From the NCBI GenBank assembly GCA_001600615.1, contig BCKK01000002.1, positions 1,828,809 to 1,892,808 on the forward strand: a stretch of DNA of 64,000 nucleotides, given 5' to 3'. The stretch's first letter is position 1. Each line of letters starts with the position of its first letter. A program made the position numbers and the translations under genes. This document shows, piece after piece, positions 39,835 through 50,102 of this stretch. Origin of the DNA: Dioszegia crocea. Taxonomy: Eukaryota > Basidiomycota > Tremellomycetes > Tremellales > Bulleribasidiaceae. The notes beneath the pieces are model-generated. The model searched no databases, had not been told where the DNA came from, and saw nothing but the letters and a program-made list of their open reading frames with translations.

Positions 39835-42597
39835 TCATTCCTCGAATGCAAAAGCCCCAGCTCCTGCCAACCCTTCTTCCCGACCCATCATGCCATACCC
39901 CTTGATCACTTCCATTTTCCGACTATGCCACCCGACCCCACTACTCACCCGCCCATTCGCTGTACTAAGACTCATCAACCACTTTCTCCACGGATGCGCC
40001 TGCTTCAGGTGTCTCGCAAACGTCCACTTCTTGCCATTCTCCATGACCTCTTCAACCCAACCAGCCGATACATCCACATACCACCCTCTCCCGCCCTTTG
40101 ATCTGATCACTTTCCATTCATTACTCCCGCCCTCTGGCCCGATGGCATTCCGGATCGGCGACGACAGCTCGATCACTCGTAGCCTGCTCGGCCCGGGATT
40201 TTTGGGTTTACCAGAGGCTTCCAGGTCCAGGTCGGCGAGTGAGAAGGGGACTGTCGTGAGGGGATTTATAAGTCTGGCGTGGAGCTCGAGTGTGAGCTGA
40301 AGTGCGGTGGCGGAGGGACGGAGGGCTGTGTCGGCCGCAGTGCCGGTAAGCGTGAGGATTTCGACATTGGGTGCAAGGGAGAGTAGGAATGTTGCGATAG
40401 GGGGAAGGCCAAGTAAGGGGATATGGGACAGACCCAGGGAAGTAAGGGAAGGCTGGGGTGGGAAGACTCCGACGGCCAGATGTTCAGGTTTGAGCATTGC
40501 CGATGATATATCGAGATATCGTAATTTGCCCGATTTGAAACATGGGGCCGTGGTGATTAGACGTAAGAGGTCGTCGGGACGGAAAGGGTTGCCTTGGGTA
40601 GGGTTGACGTATAGATTTAGCTCGCGCAGATCTTTGGCGGCAGGCGAGAGGATGAGGAATTGGACAATGATGAATGGGTCGAGACGGGGACAGCGGGCAA
40701 GGGAGAGACTAGTCAACCGTAGAGACCGGGGACACTTTTCGATCAGACCTGCGAGATAGGAAGAGGAGATTTTCGTATTGGATAGATCGAGATGAGTGAG
40801 GGCTGTGAATGAGGGGAGGATAGCATCGACGATGACCGAGTCGACACCGATACAGGCGCGTAGTGATAATCGGCGAAGATGGGGGAAAATGGGAGCTCGG
40901 CGGATAGATGGAGAACGGTCCGAACGCCTAGAATGACCTTCGTCCTCTGTTTCAGTCTCGGTAGCTGACGAGTTCCCCGCCGTCCGTTTCCTGGACCTTC
41001 CACGCCCGCGATCACCCCCACTATCCTCCTCGCTGACTGCTTCGTCAGGCGCGTAGTGATGCTCGTAGAATTCCCTCATCCCATCTTGGAATGTCCGGCT
41101 GACGCACCCCGTCAGATCTAGCGCCTCGAGAGGGGTAAACATGGCCCGTCTTCGCCATTGCTGATCCTCAGTCTCGTGTTCGTAGGGTACGTAAGTGGGA
41201 CGAGGGGGATCCAGCTGATCGTGCAGTTGTGACGTGTCTGAGGGGCCTTGGGAGACGGATCGGACGCGAGAAAGGGAGGTACCGCGCTGAGAGGACACTC
41301 GGCGTTTGTTTCGTGGCCGCTTTGTCCCTCGGAAGAATAGCTCTTCAATGACCTCGGAGCTGAGTGCAGAATCAACATATTCCGTCATGCACAGAGACAC
41401 CAGATTTGGGGCGTTCTGAAGTGTCAGCTTAAATTATGTGAGATCGACATTCTGTAGCCTAAAACTCACCTTGATGAACCCCTCCAGTCTGCCACCCGTA
41501 ACAAATCTCCCTCTGACGGCCTCCTCCTGACTCCGCCCACTCCCTGTAGTCCTAAAATTGACAAAGCTCAGATGCCGAATATACGGACCGGGTGGTGGTA
41601 ACAGCTCGGGATTGCAATTAAGCCAGTGCTCCTCTTCTGCAGGTGGTAATCCAGGGGGTTCCGGCCGAGGCGGAGTTAGGATTCTGATTGAACTGCTGAC
41701 TCCTTCCCTCTCGGTATCCAGATCCATCCCGTTGGCAAATGAAGGCCCTTCGTCGTAAGAGCCGACATCTTCCTGATCCACCACATCCTCGTCCCGGTTG
41801 TTCACGTTGGAAAGCGATGTCCGGCGCCCGGCAGTAAACGATGGTCTGCGGGGCCAGGCTAGACCAGGCGGCCTTTGCAGGCCGATAGGATTAGATACGC
41901 TGCGCGCGAGAATAGATTGGATTCCCTCGTCGGCAAAGCCGATGCTTCGTCGCGGAGATCGAGAGCGTCCGCGAAGACGTGAAGGGAGAATGATGGGTGA
42001 TGGTGATGTGAGGATGGACTTTGTGGTCACGCCGTGGAAAGGCAGACCCTCGACTTTGAGAGGAGCGAGTGGGGACGTCCATGTTGGGGATAGGATGGGG
42101 AACGAGGTTTGAGGGGAGGCGCTGAGGAACGTCGGATGGAGAGGCTCGGCTGCGTCGGCAGTGGCGGTGGCACAGGATGAGTCTCGGCGGGATGTGGGGG
42201 TTTGGGTTGATAGTGCCGAGACGTTCGCGGAAGTTGATGGAGTAATGAATGCGCTTTCTGATTTCTCCGCCTCTTCCGACTCATCGATGACCTCCTCGGT
42301 CAACGCGTTTACAATAGCCAACCAGCCACGCCCTCCTTGCACGTCCACGCTTTCCCACAACCACGGCCTGGACGCCTCGAGCAGCACATGACAAGTCTTG
42401 GCTATCTGGGATATCTGCCCAGTGATGGCTGCGCCTGCGAATGGAGGAGGGTCGAGACAGCGATGATAGTATGGACTGAGGGGTTCGTCGGATTCTTCAC
42501 GCTCGCGCTCTTCTTTGACATCGGCGTAAAAGGGAGGGGCGAGGAGGGAGACCGCGTGAGAGAGTGTTTCGACGGGTAGATCTCGGAATTGTGCCAT
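39835..42597 (-). CDS. F-box-like/leucine-rich-repeat protein
   Basis: Two exons (42597-41470, 41415-39835) encode 902 aa from the ATG opening MAQFRDLPVETLSHAVSLL. That segment, followed by ISQIAKTCHVLLEASRPWLW, resembles an F-box, so I prefer it over the in-frame ATG at 42768, which would add 57 residues. A long Ser/Arg-rich linker (about residues 100-330) separates it from leucine-rich repeats: LRRLSLRACIGVDSVIVDAI, LTHLDLSNTKISSSYLAGLI, LTSLSLARCPRL and LRELNLYVNP, then LGLSHIPLLGLPPIATFLL. F-box/LRR proteins usually recruit substrates to SCF ubiquitin ligases through Skp1. The F-box is degenerate, so the SCF role is an inference. Confidence 0.78.
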
Positions 42598-43046
42598 TGA
42601 ACGGATCAGCCGCTCTGCAGTTATCGATATGGGGGTAGGTGTGGCTAATGGACAGTCCTTCGTGGGATTCACACAGTGAGAGATGAACAAGGGATGATGG
42701 ACAGGGAAGGGGTGGCGGAAAGAAAGTTTGCCCCATTCCGCCAGGGCGGTTTCGGCCTTTCGAGACATTTCGCCACTTCAAACCGCAGCCATACCTGCAT
42801 ACGCCCTCTAACCCTCCCTCTTAGCCCTACCCAGACGCATATCTCTGCAGTAATCTATGCATAGGACAGGCGAGTTGCTCAACACTCCTGCCGAAGCTCG
42901 TGGCCACTCAAGATGTCACGTGTGAGCTTCGGCCACATCCGAGACCCGGAACCGAAATGCCGAGAGATTTTCACCAGCGAAAGCTTGCATTGGCTTGCGA
43001 ACCTCCAACCTGATCTATGCCCCTTCCTCCGTGATTTATAGCCACC
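42598..43046. promoter_or_regulatory. Divergent promoter, LRR gene / EIF1AD-like gene
   Basis: 449 bp between divergent start codons. If the LRR protein starts at the alternative ATG (42768), the first 171 bp become coding. It contains GCGAAAG- and CATCACGTG-like words but no site I would name firmly (for example GTCACGTGTGAGC near 42915). Confidence 0.4.
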
Positions 43047-43581
43047 ATGGGCCGCTCCAAAGCCCCTACATTCGACTACACACCCAACACTCTTCCCTCA
43101 GATCACCTACTGGTTCATCTCGGCCCACCACAGGGTTCCAACAACTTCACGTCTGTCGACCCCTCTGGCACTCCACGTCTCGTCGAGCTCAGCGCGAAAT
43201 TACGGACGAGAAATGCCGTCCTGGTTGCACGGGGAGACTTTGCTTTTGTCAAGCTGTTCCCTGTTGATCCGAAGGGCGGTGAAGAGAGACTAGTGGGGGA
43301 GATTATCCAGGTTTTGAGTGGGAAAGAAGTCAGGGATTTCAAGCGGAGTGGAGAATGGTTAGTTTAGTGATGGTCAAGGTTGTTTCGCTTCAGATGCTGA
43401 TAAATCTAGGCCGGATGGATTCGGAGATCCTGAGCCTGTTGCGCCTGTTACGCCTACTGGAGAGGGCGAGGGGTACGAGACGGATGAAGAGGATGAGGGG
43501 GAGGATGTACGAGCGGCTCGATATGGCGGAGAGGATGAGGATGATGAGCCAGTCAAAGGGGGCGAGACAACGTCTACATGA
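43047..43581 (+). CDS. eIF-1A-like S1/OB-fold protein (EIF1AD type)
   Basis: Two exons (43047-43357, 43410-43581) encode 160 aa. The OB-fold part reads VHLGPPQGSNNFTSVDPSG, then LVELSAKLRTRNAVLVARGD and FAFVKLFPVD, with VGEIIQVLSGKEVRDFKRSG and EWPDGFGD. This order (L-V-x-x-P/S-K-x-R, I/VxRGDF, EI-x-x-VL...VR-x-x-x-x-G-x-WP) is that of EIF1AD, an eIF1A relative distinct from translation factor eIF1A. The tail is strongly acidic (YETDEEDEGEDVRAARYGGE). The human protein is nuclear and has been linked to late 40S maturation; the yeast role is unknown. The frame and intron phase fit exactly. Confidence 0.82.
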
Positions 43582-43886
43582 TGTCGCTACATCTTTGGCG
43601 TACATGTGCGAGTCCGCAGGTGGACATGAGATGTTGTCGGCCTCATGGCGGATCTGCTAGAGGGATACTGCCGCTCGCGAGGGACGACCGATCCTCATGC
43701 ATCATGCCGCAGACTACGCGGATGAGAGATCTTGCAGAACAACTGGTCATTCGAGAAGAGTATTATACTTATATGCATATAATCAAGATTCAGAATTGGA
43801 TACAGGCAGATATTGCTACACCATAGTCAACAAACAGAACTAGGTCCCCACGACTTGCTTTTACCCAAGCACCTCTGCCTGCTGCT
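43582..43886. other. Convergent intergenic region
   Basis: 305 bp between the stop codons of the EIF1AD-like and beta-glucosidase genes, holding both 3' ends. The middle is AT-rich (TATTATACTTATATGCATATAATC at about 43760), which could act in 3' end formation. No gene is visible. Confidence 0.5.
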
Positions 43887-46660
43887 TTAACAGCTGCCCG
43901 GACAGAACTTCCCCGTCACGCCTACATCCGCGCTGTCCTTACCCACCACAACACGCATCTCTCCATCCGGTATACGCCACTCCTGCCTGACCACATCCCA
44001 AATACTGAGGTCATACCGACTCAAAGTCCACTCCACCCTTCTCGCATCCCATGACCCCAACTTGACCTTACCAAAGTCTCTCAAGACTTTTGGCGGCTCG
44101 CCCGCATCTGACGGGAAGGAGAGGTACAGCTGTGGTACGTCACAACCCGTCATGCCTCCCACATTCTGGACATCGATCGAAACCCGATAAAATGGGTCTT
44201 GGAGGTATGGCGAGAGGAAAGAGCCAACCTTGGTAGTATTGGCTTGGCTAGAGTGGCGGCGATGGTTAACGATGTCGGCTGACTGGTGCTCGTGTATAAC
44301 ATGATGCCCGTCCGATATGGGAGTAATGATGAGATTTGTGTAGTTGAATTTGGTGTAGGATAGACCGAAGCCAAAGGGATATCTCGGTGTGATGCCCTTT
44401 TGCTGGAAATGCCTATAATCGATAAACAGCCCCTCAGTGTAGTTTACTTGGGGCTGATAGGGAGGACCCTGGAGGGGGACATAATCGATATCGGCCGGAT
44501 AGTCCTCTCGCCTCTTGGCGATGGTGTACGGTAACCGCCCCGAAGGATTGTATGCTCCATACAACACATCCACAAGGGAATTCCCACTCTCCTGTCCTGG
44601 TAATCCCGCCCAGAGGACAGCAGTGATATTGGGATGATCAATCCATTTCTCCATATCCATCGGTCCGACCGAGTGTACCACAACAACGACATTTGACGAG
44701 ACATTCGCCACTGCCAAAATGACATTGTCGCCATTGTTCCAGGCGGATAGATTGTTTCGGTCACCGACATTACCATCGTAAGTGATGTATTCTTCTCCCG
44801 AGTCTGAGTGTACCCCGACGATGCAGACATCGGCATGAGCGGTCTGTGCGCGTGTTTGGAGCGCTCGAAGATTCCAATCGTCAAAATCCCAATCAAGGAG
44901 GGACCGGTCATGTCGTGCTTGGGAAGAGATGGCGGTGAGGGGATCAACGAGATAGGGGAATTCGGCCGTACCAGATCCCCAACCCATGGCGAGGGTACCG
45001 TTCAGCCCGCCGCGGTCTTCGAAGCCGTTCGGTCCGAGACGGGACGGGCCGAGGTCTGATCCGGCGAGGAAGATGGATCGGGGCCTTCGGAGGGGGAGAG
45101 TAGAGTTGATGTTTTTGAGTAAGACAGTGGATGCTGCCCCAATTTCTCGAATCACCCTATCTATTAAGCCTTAGAATCTCAGGTAGGGGTTTTGATCGAC
45201 TCACTCATCGTGATCTGCTCTCACGTCAACGTGTGAGTTGTTTAATTGAGACGTTCGCCTGAACGAATCGAAATTGACAGCGGGATACCCCTTGTCCTGC
45301 CCGACCAAAAACCACCCCGCAATGATCCGCTGCGCCATATCGTCCAGACGCTCCGTGCTCACACTCCCATTGCGCACCGCCACAGTCAGATTGTTGCCGA
45401 AGTATGAGTCACCCGAGTTGAAGACGATATCGCCCGGCATAGTCATGTCGAGCCCGTTGTTCGCGGCGAGAACACCCGAGTGCGTCCCCTGCCAGTCAGA
45501 CATGACGTAGCCTTCGAAGCCGAAGTCCGTCTTGAGGATCCCGTTGAGTGTCTTTGAGTTCTGCGATGACCACGAGCCGTTGACGAGGTTGTAGGCCGCC
45601 ATGACTGATGCGACGTCTGCCGAGACGGCGCGGAGGAAGGGATGAGTGTAGATTTCGCGTAGTGTTCGATCGTCCATGTTGGAAGATGATTGTTCTCGGC
45701 GTCGTTCAACTTCATTCCCCACATAGTGCTTGACCCTATAGGTGTCAGTGGAAACTGCGTATACCATAAGGAAACCCAGCACAAACCCAGAACTCACACT
45801 GCCTGGACCCCTGCATCCTGCATTCCCTTGACGGTCATCTCTGTCGCCCACCCAGACAAGTATGGATCACCTCCGAAACTCTCCCAATTCCTGCCCCCCG
45901 CTGCGGCCCTGCCCATATTGGTCGCCGGACCCAAAGCCACATTTGCGCCCTTCCCCTTAAACTCTGACCCCATTGCAAATCCACGGGCATACATCAGATC
46001 CTTGTCAAATGTAGAGGCCACGTTGATTCCGGCCGGAAAAGCAGAGACGCAGTCCGCCAATCTTACGCCGAGCGGAGAGTCCTGCAGACACAACCCGGGG
46101 AATCCGCGGGAGGGAACAGCGGGGATGTTACCGAGACATCGTCCAATCTGCCATCCCGCCCCCGTGGTCAGTTGAACCTTCTCCTCCAGCGTCCATGAAG
46201 ATAGGTATTTCCGGGCCGAGGCATGGGCCGTTGCCCATCGTGAGGAACGGTGAGCGTTGGTCCGGTTCAGCGGGGCAGAGACTTGTGGGGATGTATAGCC
46301 TGGAGGGACGGAATCGAAATAATTCGGTGTAGGTGCTGCAGCTGGGTTATAGAGTGTTGTAGAGGCGTATATGGCCGTTCCTGTCGAATTGAAGTAGACG
46401 CCAGTTTGGGTGTAGAGAACAGTTGGGGTGGGTGCGGGGGATGTCGCGATGCCGCTCCCGCTGGACGAGGATGATAGGGATGTGGATGTGTTCTGGGCAG
46501 GACTGGCCAACAGTGAGGATGATTGGGCCCAGGCTGGATGGTCGATGAGGAGAGGGACGAGGAAGAAGAGAGTGAGGAGGAGCATGATCGATAGAGGCGT
46601 GAGCCCGAACGATGATCGCCAGGTCGGACAGGTGGTTGGGTTGTATCTGAAGACCGGCAT
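43887..46660 (-). CDS. Secreted glycoside hydrolase family 3 beta-glucosidase
   Basis: Three exons (46660-45798, 45735-45205, 45156-43887) encode 887 aa. GH3 beta-glucosidases release glucose from the non-reducing end of beta-glucosides such as cellobiose. Evidence: the hydrophobic signal segment MLLLTLFFLVPLLIDHPAWA, the GH3 N-domain block FPGLCLQDSPLGVRLAD, KHYVGNE, and the nucleophile Asp in YVMSDWQGTHSGV (about residue 368). The C-domain has STVLLKNINSTLPL and VWAGLPGQESGNSLVDVLYG-type sequence, and the fibronectin-III-like end DVPQLYLSFP. Several N-x-S/T sites fit secretion. The sequence before 46660 looks like a branch site and acceptor (GCTGAC ... TCTTCAG), so ATG 46660 may lie in a 5' UTR intron. 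The signal-peptide ATG at 46585 (862 aa) may be the true start. Confidence 0.92.
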
Positions 46661-47515
46661 GTCAGCTGGACTTCCGAGTAATGTTTGAACGATATCATAG
46701 GCCCAGAGAGCGCTATTGAGCTTTCCTAGACCATGGTCAAAGGAAGCGTAAATTTACGTTTCCCTCCGGATCAAAGGAACGTCCTTCACACCTTCAAGCT
46801 TGAGTCTTAGATCTCACATACCTTCTCTTAACTTCACGATTTGAGGTATCGATCGGTTATTTCCTCGGTTAAAGCTCAAAGATGGACGGTCATGTAGTAT
46901 ACCTGTCCGAGCGAGAAATGCGGATGAAAGATTGAAGCGGGTGTGAGCCGGTGAGTCGACTTAGGCCTCGCGTTATATCGGCTGTCGAGCGGGCTTTCTG
47001 TGAGGCTCTCTAATGACTAGTCCAGACCACTGCATGGCCAGATAAGTAGTTAGTGTAACTAGGAGAAGCTAGTCAATGGCGGTGAATCGATGTGAAGGGC
47101 AAGATGTAAGCGGTGGAGGTGGCTTGCGGTGTTACTCTGCGGAAGGCGCCCGGCGATGTCCGCCCGGGTGGGGGAAGTGTGGGGGAGGACCAGAGACCAT
47201 TTGCTACTTCTGTGCAGCTTTCAAAAGCCCCATCTTTCGAGTGAGCTGATGTCGTACCTCTACATTACAGGGTGCGAGGACGGCCACGTATCTGATGCAT
47301 GCTTGGACAGAAAGCGCGACATGTTGTGACTTCTAGGAGGACAGTTCGCGTTGTGTGACGTCAGTCCCCCACTCTGCTACCTCGCGCATGTGACCTCTGC
47401 ATGACCTAGCGTAAAGCTCTAATACGATCCGCCATATCCATCCAGGAAGATGTAGAGTACCTTGATTCTGTACACAGCCTACAACACAACCAACTAGCCA
47501 AACCTCGCAGACACC
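46661..47515. promoter_or_regulatory. Divergent promoter, beta-glucosidase / small orphan gene
   Basis: 855 bp between divergent start codons, the largest gene-free gap apart from the repeats. Short frames (for example 47129-47329) lack any support. It probably contains a 5' UTR intron of the beta-glucosidase (acceptor near 46640) and the promoter of the small gene, including a CRE palindrome at 47356-47363. No tRNA or other RNA gene was seen. Confidence 0.5.
47356..47363. promoter_or_regulatory. CRE/ATF site, TGACGTCA
   Basis: A perfect 8-bp palindrome, the consensus for CREB/ATF-type bZIP factors (Atf1, Sko1 in fungi). It lies 153 bp upstream of the small orphan gene's ATG. Occupancy is inferred from the consensus only. 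Confidence 0.6.
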
Positions 47516-47859
47516 ATGGATAAAGAAGCAAACCAGCACGGGACCGAAACCCCTTCTGCCCTGCCATCACACAGTACCAACACGACTCAGTCTGTCGTTG
47601 ACCAGGCTTCTGCCGCCCTCGGTACGTTTTTGAGCGATGTGATAATCGCACTGACGTCTCAGCATCAGGTGCTGACAGTGTCTCGAAAGCGCTCGATGGG
47701 TCTGCCGTCGGTGGCCAGGGACTCGACGCGGGTACCAAGTCCGGGACACACGCTTTCACCACTGAAGAGGTAGCCGTGAGTGATATTCGACTTGCGCAAA
47801 GAGCTCTGTCAAGTCAAAGATAGTGCTGAAGCTGAACTTGTCAGGCGAATCTGGAGTAG
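47516..47859 (+). CDS. Small orphan protein, Ser/Ala/Gly/Thr-rich
   Basis: Best model: three exons (47516-47621, 47663-47775, 47845-47859) encode 77 aa. It starts MDKEANQHGTETPSALPSHS in a good context (ACACC before ATG) and continues with TTQSVVDQASAALASGADSV, SKALDGSAVGG and THAFTTEEVA. There is no signal peptide or membrane segment. It is hydrophilic and polar, like small stress or hydrophilin-type proteins, but it matches no family I know. The first intron is clear; the second is less certain, and reading through it gives an 88-aa version. The promoter has a perfect CRE, as in the neighbouring glycerol genes. Confidence 0.5.
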
Positions 47860-48050
47860 GCGCCGTCACAAGAAATATTGGGGCCTGTTGTATTGTAGGA
47901 GGTGAATGTAAGATGTGGAAGGATCTGAGATTAGGCCATAGAAGCAAGACAGAATCTGAAACCAGCTACATCCATCTATCCCGATTACGGTCTATATTTG
48001 AGAACAAGAATAAGCTACACTATTTAAACCTATACCTAACATCTACTCTC

Positions 48051-49314
48051 CTAATCCTCCTCGTCAATCTCCCGCCTGGGCTTCATAGCATTACCCGCCA
48101 GCGCCTTCTTGAACGACTCCAAAGTCACACCCTGCGCAGCCTGCTGTGGTAGCCCCTGAGTCGCCCGGCTGTTGACCTCCGCCAAATCCTTGTCCTCAGC
48201 TCCCGGGGATCCAGGCCTGGAAGGGACTGGTGAACCGACAACTGAGTCGTTCCCAGTCAACTCATCTGAACCCTTCCATCCGCGCGTCACTCTGTCGCCG
48301 CCGGAGAATGAACCCATCCGGGATCCAGCAGGAGTAACGACAGGGGTGACATCGGGGGTTGCTCGGGGGTCGACACGGTCGACGGGCTGCTCGATGACCA
48401 TGACGAATGTCTTGGTCTCGGCGTCCCATTTCGCTGAGACGTGCGAGAGGTCCTCGACAAGGAAGTCGGGACGCTCCTTCTCGAGCGAGGCGCGGTCGTG
48501 GGATGTACATGTGGCAAGAACGCGGCAGCCGGCAGCTTTACCAGCGCGGATACCGGTGGGGGCGTCTTCGACGACGAGGGATTCGAAGGGGGAGGCATTG
48601 CAGCCCTCGGCACCGAGGAGGTAGGGATCAGGGAAGGGCTTGCCGCGGGTGACAGAGTCGGCAGTGACGAAGATTTTAGGGGTGGTGAGTCCGGCAATGG
48701 GGATGGCTTTTCCAGCGTAGAAGAATGTGGCTGGAAGTTAGCAAAATGCCACATCTGAGTGCAACGTCTGACTTACAGGAAGTGCAGATTGCCCACTTCT
48801 CCTCTCCTCCTCGAGCCTCTTTCTCCTCGCTCAGGCTGTCTAGTAGGCTCGCTACTCCGGGCAGAACCTCAATCCCGCTCTTCCCAGTCTTCTGCGCCAT
48901 CTCCTCAGCTGATTCGAGGATTTTCGACTCGAATCGGATGACCTCCTTTTGAAGGGTTTCGGGGTCGGTGATGCCGCACCAACGCTTTAGAACGTCGATG
49001 GTGCGCATGCCGTGTGCAGAGTGGAGGATATCATCGAGGTCGAGAGGGTAGGTCTGGGCGAAAAGCTCCCAGGCCTTGACGACGGCAGGTGAGGAGTTGA
49101 TGAGTGTCCCGTCCATGTCAAAGAGGACAGACTCGATGTTGATGGTGACGATGTGGGGGTCAGTGGCGGGTGTCATGGCGCCGCTGCCTGATCCAGACAT
49201 TGACTGGACGTGGGCGAACGAGCCACGACGGGAGGGTACCACAGAGGCAGGGACAGAGGAGGAGGGGGTGGGCATGGCAGACATGGTGAACGCTTGCTTG
49301 GTGAAGACAGACAT
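48051..49314 (-). CDS. GPP1: HAD-family glycerol-3-phosphatase-like enzyme with long C-terminal tail
   Basis: Two exons (49314-48777, 48730-48051) encode 405 aa. HAD motifs in order: VLFDMDGTLINSS (nucleophile and acid D66, D68), ICTSST (motif II), GKPFPDPYLLGAE (motif III Lys) and VVEDAPTGIRAGKAAG (motif IV). The cap helix region HGMRTIDVLKRW and the overall pattern match yeast Gpp1/Gpp2 and Dog1/2, which dephosphorylate glycerol-3-phosphate or 2-deoxyglucose-6-phosphate. The glycerol role is favoured because the gene is head-to-head with the dehydrogenase that makes glycerol-3-phosphate. Yeast Gpp1 is ~250 aa; this protein adds ~55 residues in front, including SRRGSF (a basophilic kinase-type site), and a ~110-residue Pro/Ser tail ending in KPRREIDEED. 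An in-frame ATG lies further upstream, but MSVFTKQ is preferred. Confidence 0.85.
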
Positions 49315-49683
49315 GATGGGTAGAACTTTGGTGTTGTAGGGGGTTGATGTGGTGCTGTGAAGCTGTTTGATGTCAAGTGATATGCAGTGAGTTGTGCAAG
49401 TGGATGATGAACAGACAGAAACCAAGTTTGAACTTTTTATCCACCTCACAACTCTTCCGTCGGGGGCAAACTTTTCCCACTGCTGATCCATCGTCACCAT
49501 CCCTTGGCTGACTTGCGATTAATGGGGATGTGACCCAAACTCCGCTCCACTTCAGTCAGACATGCTTTCGGCGCCGTCAGGGACGTTAGTGGGACACGTT
49601 TGAGATCTTCCCTTCTACCTCCGACACTCGTGTGCGAAGAATCAAATTTTCATCTCCGGGAGGCGTTCATTGCCGCCGGAAGC

Positions 49684-49691
49684 TGACGTCA
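49684..49691. promoter_or_regulatory. CRE/ATF site, TGACGTCA
   Basis: A perfect consensus for ATF/CREB bZIP proteins. In several fungi, Atf1 or Sko1 downstream of the Hog1-type kinase binds such sites at osmostress genes. Its place between two glycerol-synthesis genes fits that role; binding is inferred. Confidence 0.65.
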
Positions 49692-50022
49692 TAGTCTCGT
49701 TTGGTGCGATAACGTGGAATCTGAAACTAGCTTAAATTACTACTTGGGGTGATTTCCAGCGAATACGTGTGCATTAGGATCCGGTGCGGCGGGAAGTCCG
49801 AGATGCAATTAAAGATGCGGCAGTGTCAGCAGCTGGGAGATAGGGCGGGATGAGACGGACACGCGCAATGATGATACGTTCGAGGTCTCGGATCTTTCTC
49901 GAGTGGGTGCTTCATTGGGGGATGTCAGGGAGCCTTGGCTCTCCGCCCCGCGAGTGATCTCACTGTGTCTCCGGGAGAAAAACTTCTGCACAACGATCAT
50001 CTCTTCCATATCAAGCTCATCC

Positions 50023-50048
50023 GCCTTTTGATACTGCCTTTTGATACT
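50023..50048 (+). repeat. 13-bp tandem duplication in the GPD1 leader
   Basis: GCCTTTTGATACT occurs twice without a gap, ending 55 bp before the GPD1 ATG. It is probably in the 5' untranslated region. Confidence 0.8.
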
Positions 50049-50102
50049 CAACATCTACAACAGCATTACCTGACCACAATCTACACTAAAAGCAACGCCA
50101 AA

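Larger units (their letters stand above)
49315..50102. promoter_or_regulatory. Bidirectional promoter of the glycerol-3-phosphatase and GPD1 genes
   Basis: 788 bp separate the two start codons on opposite strands. A perfect CRE palindrome lies near the middle (49684-49691), 370 bp from one ATG and 411 bp from the other. The GPD1 leader is AC/CT-rich, with a 13-bp tandem duplication (50023-50048). The phosphatase side has a CA/TG-rich leader. No other gene is visible. Confidence 0.7.

Noticed and set aside
42598..42768. N-terminal extension of the LRR protein (MSRKAETALAEWG start)
   Set aside because: In frame and possible, but the F-box-like motif begins at the next ATG and the extension looks like leader sequence; kept only as an alternative.
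47129..47329. 66-codon plus-strand frame in the divergent promoter
   Set aside because: No family, no splice support, and it overlaps a promoter-sized gap; expected by chance at this length.
49315..49500. Upstream in-frame extension of the phosphatase (MVTMDQQWEKF start)
   Set aside because: It lies in the shared promoter and leader and has no similarity to HAD enzymes; the MSVFTKQ start is simpler.
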